DNA of 64,000 nucleotides, from the NCBI GenBank assembly GCA_963575745.1, contig CAUYUJ010019370.1, positions 704,703-768,702 of the forward strand, given 5' to 3'. The position numbers and the translations under genes are program-made. The DNA comes from Prorocentrum cordatum. Lineage: Eukaryota > Sar > Dinophyceae > Prorocentrales > Prorocentraceae. Shown here piece after piece: positions 1 through 10,199 of the stretch (position 1 is its first letter; each line of letters begins with the position of its first letter). The notes under the pieces are model-generated. The model worked only from the letters and a program-made list of their open reading frames with translations. It did no database searches and was not told the origin of the DNA.

Positions 1-16
1 TCTCGGTGTTCGGCCA

Positions 17-300
17 ATGGCCGACACCCGCAAAGTTGTTCACAAACAGACGCCCCCCATGGCATTCAACATCATCAGCTAAGGCAAGCACACCGTGCTG
101 TACATGACCCCCGAGGACGTCCTCGATCTCTAGAGCCGCGCGCCGCGGCGAGCGCCCGAGGGGCTGGTCCCGCCCGACACCCACGGCCTGCCGCGCAGCG
201 CCAGGGAAGCCCTGTGTGCCAAGGCGGAGGCTGCGGCCCCGGACGTCGACGCGCCGCCCCCCCGCGGGCTGCCCTGGGCTTCATTCGCTCGGCAGCAAGT
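17..300 (+). pseudogene. decayed coding fragment with two in-frame stops
   Basis: Read from the ATG at 17, one frame stays protein-like to about 300 apart from a TAA at 80-82 and a TAG at 131-133. Stretches such as GKHTVLYMTPEDVLDL and GLVPPDTHGLPRSAREALCA have balanced composition and GC-rich third positions, unlike the other frames. The frame has no start or stop fitting an intact gene and meets the window edge. I do not recognise the family. It is most likely a decayed exon or retrocopy. That it is coding-derived is inference from composition only. Confidence 0.4.
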
Positions 301-678
301 CATGGGAGCCAATCGGGGAGTCGTGCTTGCTGAGAGTTCTCGGATGTCAGGCTCAGAGGGAGGCCTAGCTGCAGACGCTGGTTGCCAATCGCGTTGGACC
401 GCGCGAGCAACATCGCGTGTGTCCTCGCAATTCCAGCTGTAGAGTGTAGTCGCGTGCACTAGCGTTGGGTAATCGATGAGAAAGCGCCGACTTAGCGTCG
501 AGTTTGAGTCGAATTGCGTCGCCGAACATCGGTTCGCAAGAGCGAGCAAGATGGCATGGGAGGATCCCATGAGTTGCGACCCAAGGTGTTGAGGCCGAGA
601 GGTTGGCAACATCACCAGTATCGACGGTGTGCCTCCGCCGAGGTGAGATGATCCCGATCTCGGTGATGGCGGTAATTC
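300..678. other. non-coding stretch, nothing recognised
   Basis: No convincing reading frame, repeat or RNA gene is visible here. The long frames on both strands are rich in Arg, Ala, Ser and Pro, as expected of GC-rich random sequence. Confidence 0.4.
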
Positions 679-960
679 TCAGGCTTTCTGGGTGGCCAGA
701 AGATCACCACCGACACGAACGTCTATGATCATCTTCCCCTCCAGGAGGCAATCCTCTGTGTTGGTGCTGGTGCCCTTTTTCAAGCCTTCAACATCGTTGT
801 TCTTTGCATGTTCTTGCTGTGGCCAGGCGGCCTCGGTTGGCCCGCGTGAGCTCGCTGGGACGTTCACGCCTCCGAAGAGGGCCACGAGAGCCTGGCGCGA
901 ACCCGCCAGGATAAGCATCCCAGTGATCGGGGCCCGCCTTAAGCGCTTTGCCCCCAGCTT
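679..960 (-). CDS. possible terminal exon of an unknown protein
   Basis: On the minus strand a frame ending in TGA (681-679) reads as balanced protein: LFGGVNVPASSRGPTEAAW, then EGLKKGTSTNTEDCLLEG, then MIIDVRVGGDLLATQKA. Codon third positions are mixed but GC-leaning. The upstream part is Arg/Pro-rich and probably not coding, so the 5' boundary near 960 is approximate and a splice acceptor was not fixed. No family is recognised. It could be a last exon or a decayed fragment. Confidence 0.35.
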   Translation of the reverse strand, partial: KLGAKRLRRAPITGMLILAGSRQALVALFGGVNVPASSRGPTEAAWPQQEHAKNNDVEGLKKGTSTNTEDCLLEGKMIIDVRVGGDLLATQKA

Positions 961-1734
961 TGAGCGCCCCTGGCGCCCCGCAGAAGGCGCCCCTATCGGC
1001 CGCGGATGTGCGCGCACCCCCTCGCAGCAGCCCCCTGGCGGCAGCGGCCGCGCTGGAGCTCTGCGATGAGCAGCCCTGCTACCGGCACTGTGGCTCGGCG
1101 GCCTGCCATTGCGCTGATGCGGGGCCTGCAGATGCGCCGCCATCCCCAGACCTCCAGCGTCTCGAGGAGACCGTTTTTTATACCCTGGCGATCACGGGCG
1201 TGACCTGGGGACGGGACGCCTTCTCAAAATCGGCGCGCGGGTCTCTGAGAAGCCCCGCCGCCTTCTGAGAAGGCTCGCCCCCTCTCATTTCCCTCAGATC
1301 CGACGTTGCAAAACATTGCAGCATAGCAATCAATGATCCCAGGAGCCCCAGACCCCATCTTTCTGCGCCGTTCTTCGAGCCGGATCGATCTGGGATCCCG
1401 TGGCCCGACACCGGACGAACGCGCTCGTTGTGAAACACATGCAGGGCCGACGTCTCGGGGTCCCCCCCCCTCGGGCTCGCCGCCAACCCTGCTCGAAGGA
1501 GGGGAGCACTCCCCCCTGCGGCGCGCCGCCGACAGGACATGAGCTTCGCTGGCCGCCGCGGCGCCTCCCCGGGCGCCCCCGCGCGCGGCGAGCGCCGCCG
1601 CCGGGGCGAGGCGGCCAGGCAGCCGCGGCCCCCCCTCGCCGGGGGCTGGCGCCGTGGGGCCACGCCGCTGGGCCTGGGAAAGATCACGAGGTTCGTCGCT
1701 CTTGTCAGGGGTAGCGATCGAGGGGGGGACACGC

Positions 1735-1905
1735 AGAAGGGGGGATGCATCGACCCCCAATCGCCCAGTGATCGCCGACAGGGGTCTGGCAGCCCCGACC
1801 AGCCCAGGAAGGTGCGGATTCACTATCGGGGGTCTACCGCCGATCCATCGGCGATGCATCGCCGATTCCAGGTCGATGTGTCCCCCCTATGCCAGTCCCT
1901 CCCTG
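1735..1905 (+). repeat. dispersed duplicate, copy 1
   Basis: Shares an ordered series of blocks with 3,190-3,372: CCCCCAATCGCCC, a Pro-coding CCAGCCCAGGAA-like block, CATCGGGGG-like blocks, and GCGATGCATCGCCGATT followed by CAGGTCGATGT. The copies differ by substitutions and small indels. Both are in the same orientation. Confidence 0.6.
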
Positions 1906-2190
1906 TCGTTGCCCCCCATCTTCTTTGTTTTGCATGGGAGGGTCCTCACTTGGCCCCGGGGCCGTCAAGAAACGATTCGCGGGATGAGAGACACGGGTGC
2001 CGGGGAAGCGGCCGAGGCCCCCGGGGGTCGACGTCATGAAACAATTGTGGCGACGGGGGGATCTACCAGTTAAAGACATATCCCTATCCCTATGTTCGAC
2101 ATCACCTCACCTCGATGCCGGTCTTAAGGATTCCCTCAGCTCTTGAGGGCCTATCCCTAAGACTGTCCTCGCTTTTTGCTCGCCAATCTC

Positions 2191-2347
2191 AGGGATAGGG
2201 ATACGTTTGAGGTATAGACTCTATACCTCAAACGTATCCCTATCCCTAAGATGGGCGAGGAGGGTTTTCAACCCTCCCTATACCTCAAACGTATCCCTAT
2301 CCCTAGGTATAGGCCCTATACCTATCCCTATCCCTATCCCTAACCCT
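2191..2347. repeat. perfect 27-bp palindrome plus CCCTAT telomere-like repeats
   Basis: Positions 2,191-2,217 and 2,221-2,247 are exact reverse complements separated by the 3 bases ACT. A third copy of the right arm sits at 2,278-2,305. Then 2,318-2,347 runs CCTAT/CCCTAT in tandem, ending in CCCTAACCC. The unit resembles degenerate telomere repeat (plants and dinoflagellates use TTTAGGG), so an interstitial telomere-derived origin is possible. Confidence 0.75.
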
Positions 2348-2547
2348 CCTGGCGCTGCGCTTTTTTCACCGCGGAGGGTTCCGCCTTGCCTCGGGCCCCG
2401 AGGGCCCTCGCAGCTCGATGCGGCTCGACGGAGATGGAGCCTTCTTCTGCGCAGCTTCGAGGCGATCACCCGGGTTCTCGGGCCCGCCTGCCCCCTTTCC
2501 GCCTGCCGCCCCAGAGGGTCTCACCTTGTTGGGGCAATTCTCTGCTG

Positions 2548-2767
2548 GCACCTCCTCCTCCTCCTCCTCCTCCTCCTCCTTCCCCTCCTCCTCCTCTTCT
2601 TCCTCCTCTTCCTCCTTCTCCTCCTCCTCCTCCTCCTCATCCTACTCCTCTTCCTCCTCCTCCTCCTCCGCTTCATCCTCATCCTCATCTTCATCCTCCT
2701 TCTCCTCCTCCTCCTCCTCCTCCTCCTCCTCCTCCTCCTCCTCCTCCTCCTCCTCCTCCTCCTCCCC
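2548..2767 (+). repeat. (CTC/TCC)n microsatellite
   Basis: About 220 bp of CTC/TCC triplets with rare interruptions. It gives poly-Ser, poly-Leu and poly-Pro frames on this strand and poly-Arg on the other; none is taken as protein. Confidence 0.9.
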
Positions 2768-3189
2768 CTCCCCCCACCCACACGGGATAACGCCGAAGAG
2801 TCAAGGACGATCTCTAGTCGTGGTCGGTGTTCTCGTCGCGTCGGCGCCGTCGGCGCCGTCGGCGGTCGGTGCTGGACGGCGTCGGCGCCGCCGTTGGGGG
2901 AGGAGGAGGACCTGGGGGAGGACAGTTCGCGAAACTTGTCTGGATTTTGTTCGAGGCCTGGGATGGTTTCCATATGCTGCGCTTTGTCGAGAGCGTGCTG
3001 GGGGTGCTGGAATCGAGGGGTGGAATGGGCTCTGTTACGCTTTCGTTCGGTCTCGGCGGTTTTCCAGCCTCGGGTTGCTCTCCAGCAGCTGCGGCCCGCC
3101 GAGAGCGTTCCGGGGGGGGCCGGGTCGTCGCGAACGGCCGCTGGAGAGCCGAGCTATGACCTCAGGACCAGAGGACGAGGATCCCTGGG

Positions 3190-3372
3190 AGGGGGGGATA
3201 CGCTCAGAGGGGATGCCTCGGCCCCCAATCGCCCGTTCATCGCCGGTAGGGGCTTGATAGCCCACCCCGCCCAGGAACCATGGTTGCGCCATCGGGGGCT
3301 CCTCGCCGGTCCATCCGCGATGCATCGCCGATTGCAGGTCGATGTTTCCCTCCAGGCCAGCCCTCCCAGTAG
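3190..3372 (+). repeat. dispersed duplicate, copy 2
   Basis: Second copy of the segment at 1,735-1,905. The GCGATGCATCGCCGATT block is preserved exactly and the flanks have diverged. Confidence 0.6.
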
Positions 3373-4236
3373 TTTTCCCTCAGTGGGGGAAGAGGAAGAG
3401 ATGTGGTGCGAGGCCCAGATGGCCGCCTTGTACTTCTGAGGGTTTCCTTCCGTGCACGGCCTCGGCGCCACTTCCCGCACCCGTTCCCCTCGAGATTTGC
3501 AGCGGGCCCTGCACAGCAGGAGGATGGGGCGCACCTTCGCTGCATGGATGGTCGCGCGGATCAGTGGCCAGCTCCCGTTCTGCAGTTCTGTATCCAAAAA
3601 TGTTGACGTCTCGCCTTTCCATGCGCCGGCGGAGCAGCCGCCGCTTTAGTTCCGCTGGCCTTCCGTGTGCTTCCGCCGGAGGCGCGACGCGCCGAAGCCA
3701 AGGTTCTTCCTGGAACGCCCGATGTGGCGGCACGGTGACTGCCATGCCTGTCTGCGGGTGTGCGGCGGCATCGTTGGAGCAAGCTCTGACGATGTGCGCC
3801 GGCACCTGCGAGTGGCGGCGGGCGTCCCCCGAGCGCGGCGGAAGGTCGCGAGGCTGTGGGCGCGAGAAGGTGCCTCGTCCTCCCTGTCGAAACTTCTGAG
3901 GTCTACGTGGGGCACTTCGGCGTGCGCGTGGAGTTGCTCGCCCCAGCCCGAGCCCCCTCCCATCCACTCCGACTCGCCCGGCGTGCAATCACATTTTATC
4001 TCGTCAGAGGTCTGGGTGCTCGCAAAGGTTGCCAGTTGGGACAGGCGATGTATGGTGCCGGCCAGCTGTGCAAGGGGGCGCGATTGTCACCATCAGCCTA
4101 CGTCCGTTGACCATTCGGCGAGGACGAGGATGTGGATGTGGGCGAGGAAGGCGATCATTAGCGGCAGCAGGTGGGCAACACGACGTGGGCAAGATGCTGG
4201 AGGAGAGGGAGGAGGACGAGGAGGACGAGCTTGATG

Positions 4237-4285
4237 TCCGTAGCCAGTTTGGCTCAAGTCCGTAGCGGTTCGGCGTCGGCTCAGG
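4237..4285 (+). other. two tandem relict dinoflagellate spliced leaders
   Basis: Bases 4,237-4,258 match the 22-nt DinoSL at 21 of 22 positions; the only difference is G for T at position 11 (CCAGTTTGG for CCATTTTGG). A second, more diverged copy follows with no gap at 4,259-4,285: TCCGTAGC, an altered longer middle, then GGCTCAGG. Tandem leaders at the start of a gene copy are the known signature of trans-spliced mRNA that was reverse-transcribed, re-integrated, re-expressed and copied again. The decayed coding region at 4,407-6,271 lies directly downstream in the same orientation, which supports that reading. Confidence 0.85.
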
Positions 4286-4406
4286 ACCTGACCTCATTGG
4301 CGTGGGGGAGGAGCCGTCTCCCGACAGTTTCCCAGCATCCCCAGACGAGGTTTCTCTCCAGTTTGTGTGAGCCCTTGCAGGTGCATCCTTCATCCCTTGT
4401 GCTGGG

Positions 4407-6271
4407 CCAGCATGCCAGATGTATTATTGCGTTTGCCCGCGTACCAAGCAGCGTGGGTACCGTTGCAACTATGCGTGGCGCACGTCGTGTCGCATGTGCG
4501 GCCAAATTCCGAAGAAGCCTGTCGCCTCCGTGCCCCCGCCGCCCCGTGACAGTTGGGCTCGACCGCCGCGCATCGCAGAGTAGCGCTATCTCGGCCCCGC
4601 CAACCCTTCCAGCTTTGAGGTCGAGATCTATGCCGCCATGGCGGCCACCGGTTTCGACGCCATCAGTGACGGCTTGAAGCCGAGGGTGGTGGGGCGCGTG
4701 CCCGCGGCACGCGCCATGCAGCAAGGCGAGCCCCGTGCTTGTGCCAAGCAGGCGCGGATCCAGTAGGACCTCCACCGGCAGAGGCTCGAGGAGGCGCAGC
4801 CCAAGTACGAGCGGGCCAAGAAGCGCGCTCGCGCAGTCTGTGCAGGCCGCCGCCCAGACCAAGGCGGAGTTCGCCGAGGCTCAGGCTGCTTCCGATGCTG
4901 CGGCTGCCAAGGCCGCTCGGGCTTTCTCACCAGCTTCGCTCCTACCACCAGTTCGGATGAGGAGGCGGCTGTCAACGTCTGGGCCAAGGGCTTTCGCGAC
5001 CAGCCCGCGTTCACCGATTAGGCCGCTAAGGAGAAGCTAGCGCGGATGCTTCAGCAGCTGGAGGACGTGGCTGAGGAGCTGGGCTATGCATTCCCCCCTC
5101 CTGCTGGTGCCCATGTAGCCGATCGTGCCGCTGCTGCTGGCGACGGCGCAGGTGGGTCAGCTTCCGCCGCGGACTCACCAGGTGCCCAAGGAGGGGTCGA
5201 ACACGCGGCCCCCCTCGACATGAAGCTCGACAGGCTTCGTTCCGTGCTGAATACGTGTCTGCGAGCTCTTTTCCTCATCCCTCAGCAGACATCGACGCTC
5301 TCAAAGTGTGGTCGTTGCTGCAGGGCCTCTGCTTTTCCATGCTAGGGACAAATTTCTACAGCAATTCGGGCTTTGTGGCGGGCGGCGCGCTCGAGCGCGG
5401 GCCTGGACAGACACGCTTAGCTCGCAGTGTCTGGGCCGAGATACGGCGCGCGTTGTGGCATAAGGTAGCGGACTGAGGGGGGGGGCAGTGGGGGTCTTTC
5501 TCTGGTCGGAGTCAAACGACATGCCGCGCGTGCCACCGTGCAGCCAGCTCATGTTGACCCCAAGAATGTGCAACGCAGGCCTCGGATTTCTCTCGCGTCC
5601 CACTCGCGGCCCGTGGACAGATCCAGCCCAAGGCCAGAGTCCTGACGGATGTGCCACTTGGGCTGCAAGCTGGGCCCTCCCTCGCGTCGCATGACTTCCT
5701 TCATGTTTCCCCACAGCGGCGTGAGACAAAACCCTGTGCCCCGCTGCTGACCGCCCTGCCTCCTGCCACCCCTGTCACGGCCCGCAGCTTGCTCCCGGCC
5801 GATATTGGGCACGCGCGCGTGGCCTTAGCTCGAGGCAGGGCGCGCGTCGTTCATCCGTCCCAGCTGGCAGACACTGGCCAGTGGTGCGCAGCTTGTGCAG
5901 AGTGCGGTGCGAGTGGGCAAGGCGCCGTGGCATCGCTCTCTGTCTCCTGCCCTGGGCCGCCTCTCCCCTCCTCCTGGGGCGGACGGGCCCTCGGTGGTCT
6001 CGCCCAGGGCAGGTGCCAGATCGATGAGGTCTGGCATCCCTTCCGACAGTCCTGGCAGGCTGCCCGTCTGGTCCGCGCAGGAGGTGCGGGCCCCGTCGCT
6101 CCCGCAGGGGCGGCGCCCGCGCCCGCGCCCGCAGGTGCGCCGCCCGCGCCCGCACCCGCATGCGCGGCCGAGCAGCGACGAGAGCGGCTGGCCACGTCCC
6201 TGGCCGCCACCGCCGCCGCCGCTGACGCCTCCGCCGAAGAGCGCAAGGCGAGGGAGGGCGGTGCGGCTTGA
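4407..6271 (+). pseudogene. decayed retroelement-like gene, retroposed, with internal loss
   Basis: The frame with ATG at 4,419 reads a Cys-rich segment (YYCVCP, then CNYAWRTSCRMCG) resembling a short zinc finger, and then a charged coiled-coil-like region (AATGFDAISDGLKPRVVG, LEEAQPKYERAKKRAR, AQTKAEFAEAQAASDAAAAK, KLARMLQQLEDVAEELGYAF). It is broken by three in-frame TAG codons (4,581, 4,764, 5,019) and two compensating frameshifts near 4,830 and 4,925. Coding quality ends near 5,260. A second protein-like part (about 5,770-6,271) carries WCAACAECG and an Ala/Pro-rich tail. From memory this resembles the zinc-finger plus coiled-coil front and the Cys-rich tail of dinoflagellate retroelement proteins with the polymerase part missing; that is inference. 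Two relict leaders stand 160 nt upstream of the ATG. Confidence 0.6.
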
Positions 6272-7714
6272 AACCTGTGTGGTTATTCTTGTAGGCGGCG
6301 CGGACTGAACCACTCCGCGTGGCTGCTTCTAGCACGATCTTGTCGGGGTCCCAGTGATTTGGCAACTTGTGGCAGTGGAGGTGGCGGGGGCAAGGTCATG
6401 TACACCAGCTGCCCTGATGCACCCGTTTTGAAACGCAAAGCGCGCTGTGTTCAAAACGTCCGTGTTTACGCGCTGCGTGTGGGCTCAACGTATCGTCCCA
6501 CGTTCTGACGAACGCATCGCGTCATACGTGCGGTTTCAGTATACGCGTTGAGCTCCGTATCGATATGCCACGTGTTGCGTGCTGCGTATCGGGGCAGCCA
6601 AGGCACGTGCGCATGACAAGCGTGGATGCGGCAGCGGGCCGCGCGTACGGTGGCAGCATATACCAGGGGGCGTTCACCTGAGGACGTTCACCTAGGGGAG
6701 TTGTTCCCGTCGCGTGAAAGCCGGCCTGCCCATCGGCTGCGGGGGCGCGACAGGGGACGCACCCGGAGATGGAGATGCGACATGGAACGCGCCAGGGCTC
6801 GAGCCAGGGGACGTCATGAGCCCTCTTGGGGCCTCCTGAAACGTCCTGGAGCCTCCTGCGGTTTCCTGGGGCGTCCTGGCTGGGGCCTCGAGAACCTCTT
6901 CGGTTCTTCCCCCCTGATTCCCGCCATTTGCTTTGCATTAAATTCGCGACGGCGCCGAGGTCGCCCCAGACCTCCGACGTCATGTTTTTTGCAGAGTAGA
7001 CCCTGGCCCAGGCGCCATCCCCAAAACCGGCTCTTCATCCCAAGCCGATCAACCTTGTTCCTGCAGCCCGGCAGGGGCCGTTGGGGGCCGGAAATTGCAG
7101 CGCATTGAATGTTTGCGTGTTTGTTTGTCTCGGCGGTTGATTGTCTGGAGCCGGAGGGGGCTCCATTCATTTCATGTCCCGCGTCGCCTCCGAGAGGGCA
7201 GGAGGCATCTTGTGACGTAAGCAGCCTTCCATTGCAGCGCATGCTCGACGCCAGTGTCTAACTCGAGGTCGACGAAGCTATGTAAGGAGAAAACGATGTG
7301 TCAGGGTGCAAATCAAGGGACTTTACATTCAGCATCAGCGCTGGTATTTCCGTGGTCGAGCACATGGGCAATCTGGCACAGTCCCGCTTGATCAGGCCCA
7401 ATCTAATTTTTATCTGGCGCAAGCAGGTTTAGTCCTGGGCTCGATCTGGGCTAATTCGGTTCAGGTGCCCCTTAGTGAGGCTTCTCAGCTTTCTACCGTT
7501 CTTACGACGACCTACAAGAAGATGGCACGATGCAGACCCAGACCCCGACGTCGTGCATTAACGTGGACCTCAGAGGTCTCGACCCCTTCCCTGGAATCAG
7601 TTTTTCATCCCGAATCGTTGGTTGACGGTTCTGAGGCCCGGCGACGGCCTTATTAGGGAGGGCGTACGTGACAAATCCCACTACCGAAGAACCCCATATA
7701 TATATATATACATG

Positions 7715-7745
<31 letters not shown>

Positions 7746-8454
7746 TAGGTTTTGCGCGTTCGCATCATGTCAGGCCACGCTCTGCTAGACGTTTCAATCC
7801 GACTCTCCTTCTCGTCGTCGGCGTTGTCGTTCTCGTCGTCGTCGTATTCGTTCTCGCTCTCCTCCTACGACCTACCACTCTTGCTGACGAAGAGGGTTGG
7901 ACGGGATAGTGACGGAGGACGGAGACGACGACAAGAACGACTAGAATTTTCGTCCACCACCGCGGTAAATATTCAATCGGGTCACGCCACTCGTCGCAGC
8001 CCTCGAAGGGCCCTTGCCATCGTGCAATTAGCTCGGAGGAGCTTTCAGCCGTCATGGAGCTCCCTAGAGACAGTCGGACCTCCCCTGACGAGCTCACCCA
8101 GCGATGAGAGAAATGAGAGAGATGAGGAGAAGGAGACAGAGAAGGAGAGGGGACACGGTGTGGGGAGAAAAGCCCAGAGAATAACACAGTGACAGAAATG
8201 GTGCGGAGAGACAAAACGATGGAAGCGTCATGAGAGTCTCATGAGAGGCAGCCCGCTACCGCGCCTGAGCCGTGATCCACAGGCCACCGTGCTTGGGTCG
8301 TGGACCGCAAGCGCGCAAGCGTGTGGCCCATCTTGCCACCGCGCCCGTGTTTGTAGGCGACAGAGTTGTTGGATGCCTGTTGGGGTGTTTGAGAGACCTC
8401 TAAATAACCTTGTGCATGCAGTGTGAGGGCTTTCCGGTGCCGGTGTGGCTGCTC
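6272..8454. other. gene-free region
   Basis: No supported gene. It contains a TA-rich microsatellite (7,697-7,746) and two pieces of a dispersed repeat family. One runs about 6,960-7,080, with ACCTCCGACGTC, TTTTTTGCAGAGTAGACCC and CTTCATCCC. The other runs about 7,555-7,645, with TTTTTCATCCCGAATCGTTG and TTGACGGTTCTGAGGCCC. The same blocks recur near 1,952, 10,569, 11,119, 27,356, 28,543, 40,430 and 62,010. Confidence 0.5.
7697..7746. repeat. (TA)n microsatellite
   Basis: About 50 bp of TA dinucleotide with two GTA interruptions, in otherwise GC-rich DNA. Confidence 0.9.
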
Positions 8455-8900
8455 AGTTGGGCCTCCTGTCAGCCTCTTTTGGTTTTTCTGGGGTGCCTTT
8501 GAGGCGCTTTCTGGCTGTCTCACAAGTCCTATTGGAAAGCGAAAATCCTGTCGCGGTCCTCCGTTTGGGCATCTTTGGGGGCCGTCTTGCGGCGTCTTGG
8601 GGGCTTCCTGGGCTGTCTTGGGGCCCTCGTGGGGCCGTCTTCGGGGCCTATTTGGCAGTCTTGGGTCTTGGCCGCTGTGAAAGCCCAAGAGGCGCAGCTG
8701 GTGATAATATACGTGTTCCTTTGGGCGTGGGGGCGATTTTTGTTTAGGGGGGCTCTTTGGGGAGTCCTCTTGGGTGCCTCTTGGAGGCTTCTCAGGCAGG
8801 CTGCACGTCTGTACCCCATCTTGAGCACCTCGGGCTGATTTTTCTGTGACTCGGGGCCGTCTTGGACAGTCTGGGGTGCCTCTGGAGCCGTCCTGGGGCT
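8455..8900 (-). repeat. degenerate ~10-bp array (CCAAGANGGC family)
   Basis: On this strand GGCCGTCTTGGGG-type words recur about every 10 bp, for example TCTTTGGGGGCCGTCTTGCG and GGGCTGTCTTGGGGCC. It is the reverse complement of the arrays at 21,880-22,420, 29,205-30,180 and 54,640-54,830. The long Gly/Leu-rich or Pro/Arg-rich frames here come from the repeat. Confidence 0.7.
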
Positions 8901-9468
8901 ACCAACATGCACCTGAACAGGCTGCATTCCCCCATAGTGCGTTCGCGCTGGGGTCATGGGAGGGGGGTCAAATCTCCGGTTTGGGTCCCTGGGGCACGGA
9001 GTCGGCGGATTCGCAGGCCGCCCCTCTCCAGGGCGGGCGTGCGACTGGCGGGCAGGCGCGCAGGGTCGAGAAGCAGGGCAGCGAGCGGCAGGAGAAAGGG
9101 TGAGGGAGGGGGCGAGGACCGGTACCCGTGAGAAGAGTGAAGAGGAGACGGAGCATGAGCAGCAGCATGGGGAGAGGACGGGGGGGGATACGCCTCCGCC
9201 TCCTCCTCCTCCTCCTCCTCCTCCTCCTCTTCCTCGGTTCACATGCGGCTCATACCTCTGAGGACCCGCCGCCTGTCGCGCGGGGTGCGCTGCGCTTTCC
9301 ACGTCGCGCAAAGAGTCGATACCTTGATGCTCCGCGGCGGCTCGAACATTCCAGCGCCAGGGGGCGACGCCGCTGACCTCCCCGTAAAGCTTCGTGGTGG
9401 TTCCGCCGGGCGTTTTAGGCTGCAGTGCGAACGGGCGAAGAACCGGTACATCCACTATGTGGGATCTG

Positions 9469-10195
9469 TCATTGGTGGAGTATTTGTTGAGCGCTTTCCA
9501 TCAGTCGGCATCGTCGCCCTTCCTCGACGGTCGGCACTCTGGGTCCGTTGTGCAGTTGGACCGCATTCGTACCCACTTGGGAGAACAGATTGTCAAGGCT
9601 ATGTGGCTCTCGCAGGACCTGCGACCAAGGTCCTGGTGACCAGCGGTGGGTTGTTTTTTGCGGGCTCATGGGACAGGGGAACGCGAAGGGTGCCCATGGA
9701 ACGAACAGAGGTAGCCAACAAAACAGCTGGAGACCGCTGCGGAGTGCAGGCCTGCATGGGGGTGGCCTTGATTGGCGTGGCGTGCCCTTCGCGGGCGTAG
9801 CCTTCATGGGCGCGGCAAGCGCTGTGGAGTCAGACTCTGGGCCAGCGCCCGCTTTGCCGGCCTCGCGCACTCGCCGAAGAACCTTCGCTGGCGGCGGGCC
9901 GTCGTCTTCACACTCCTCCATTGGCAGATCAGAAAGAGCTTCGGGGGGGAGGCACGCCCGACGCTGGGTTCAGCAGGTACGTCACCGGGCACTGCCTGAT
10001 GCCGTCTTCGTTCCTTCTTTGGTACGCCAGCTCGTTGCACTTGGCGTGCAGCGTATCGGGCCACCAACTTTGAAGTTGGCGGCGGTATGTTTGAAATGCG
10101 GACTGCGCCATCGTGTCAGGGCAGCTGCGCGAGTCTTCGGAGTTATTTCTTCGCCGCCCATCTGAGCCAATGCGTTTTGCAACGTCGAGCAAAGA
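9469..10195 (-). pseudogene. protein-like frame with one homopolymer frameshift, unknown product
   Basis: On the minus strand, about 10,195 to 9,930 reads LDVAKRIGSDGRRRNNSEDS, then AQSAFQTYRRQLQSWWPDTL and AYQRRNEDGIRQCPVTYLLN. It shifts by one base at a run of seven C (G on the + strand, near 9,945-9,951). After removing that shift it continues as ALSDLPMEECEDDGPPPAKV and LRRVREAGKAGAGPESDS toward a stop near 9,469. The combined frame would be about 240 aa. The single indel in a homopolymer could be a real lesion or an assembly error. No start or splice sites were fixed and no family is recognised. Confidence 0.4.
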
Positions 10196-10199
10196 GTTC

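Larger units (their letters stand above)
961..4236. other. gene-free repeat-rich region
   Basis: No supported gene. The region holds a duplicated ~180-bp segment (about 1,735-1,905 and 3,190-3,372), a palindrome with telomere-like repeats (2,191-2,347) and a long CTC/TCC microsatellite (2,548-2,767). The long frame across 2,207-3,439 is Leu/Ser repeat translated from the microsatellite. Confidence 0.5.

Noticed and set aside
2207-3439. 410-aa plus-strand frame
   Set aside because: Mostly poly-Leu/Ser from the CTC microsatellite with Arg/Gly-rich flanks; no start, splice or family support.
4581-5021. Reassignment of TAG as a sense codon (three in-frame TAG in the 4.4-kb frame)
   Set aside because: The same region also has frameshifts and loses coding quality, and G5 appears to end in TAG. 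Decay explains it more simply.
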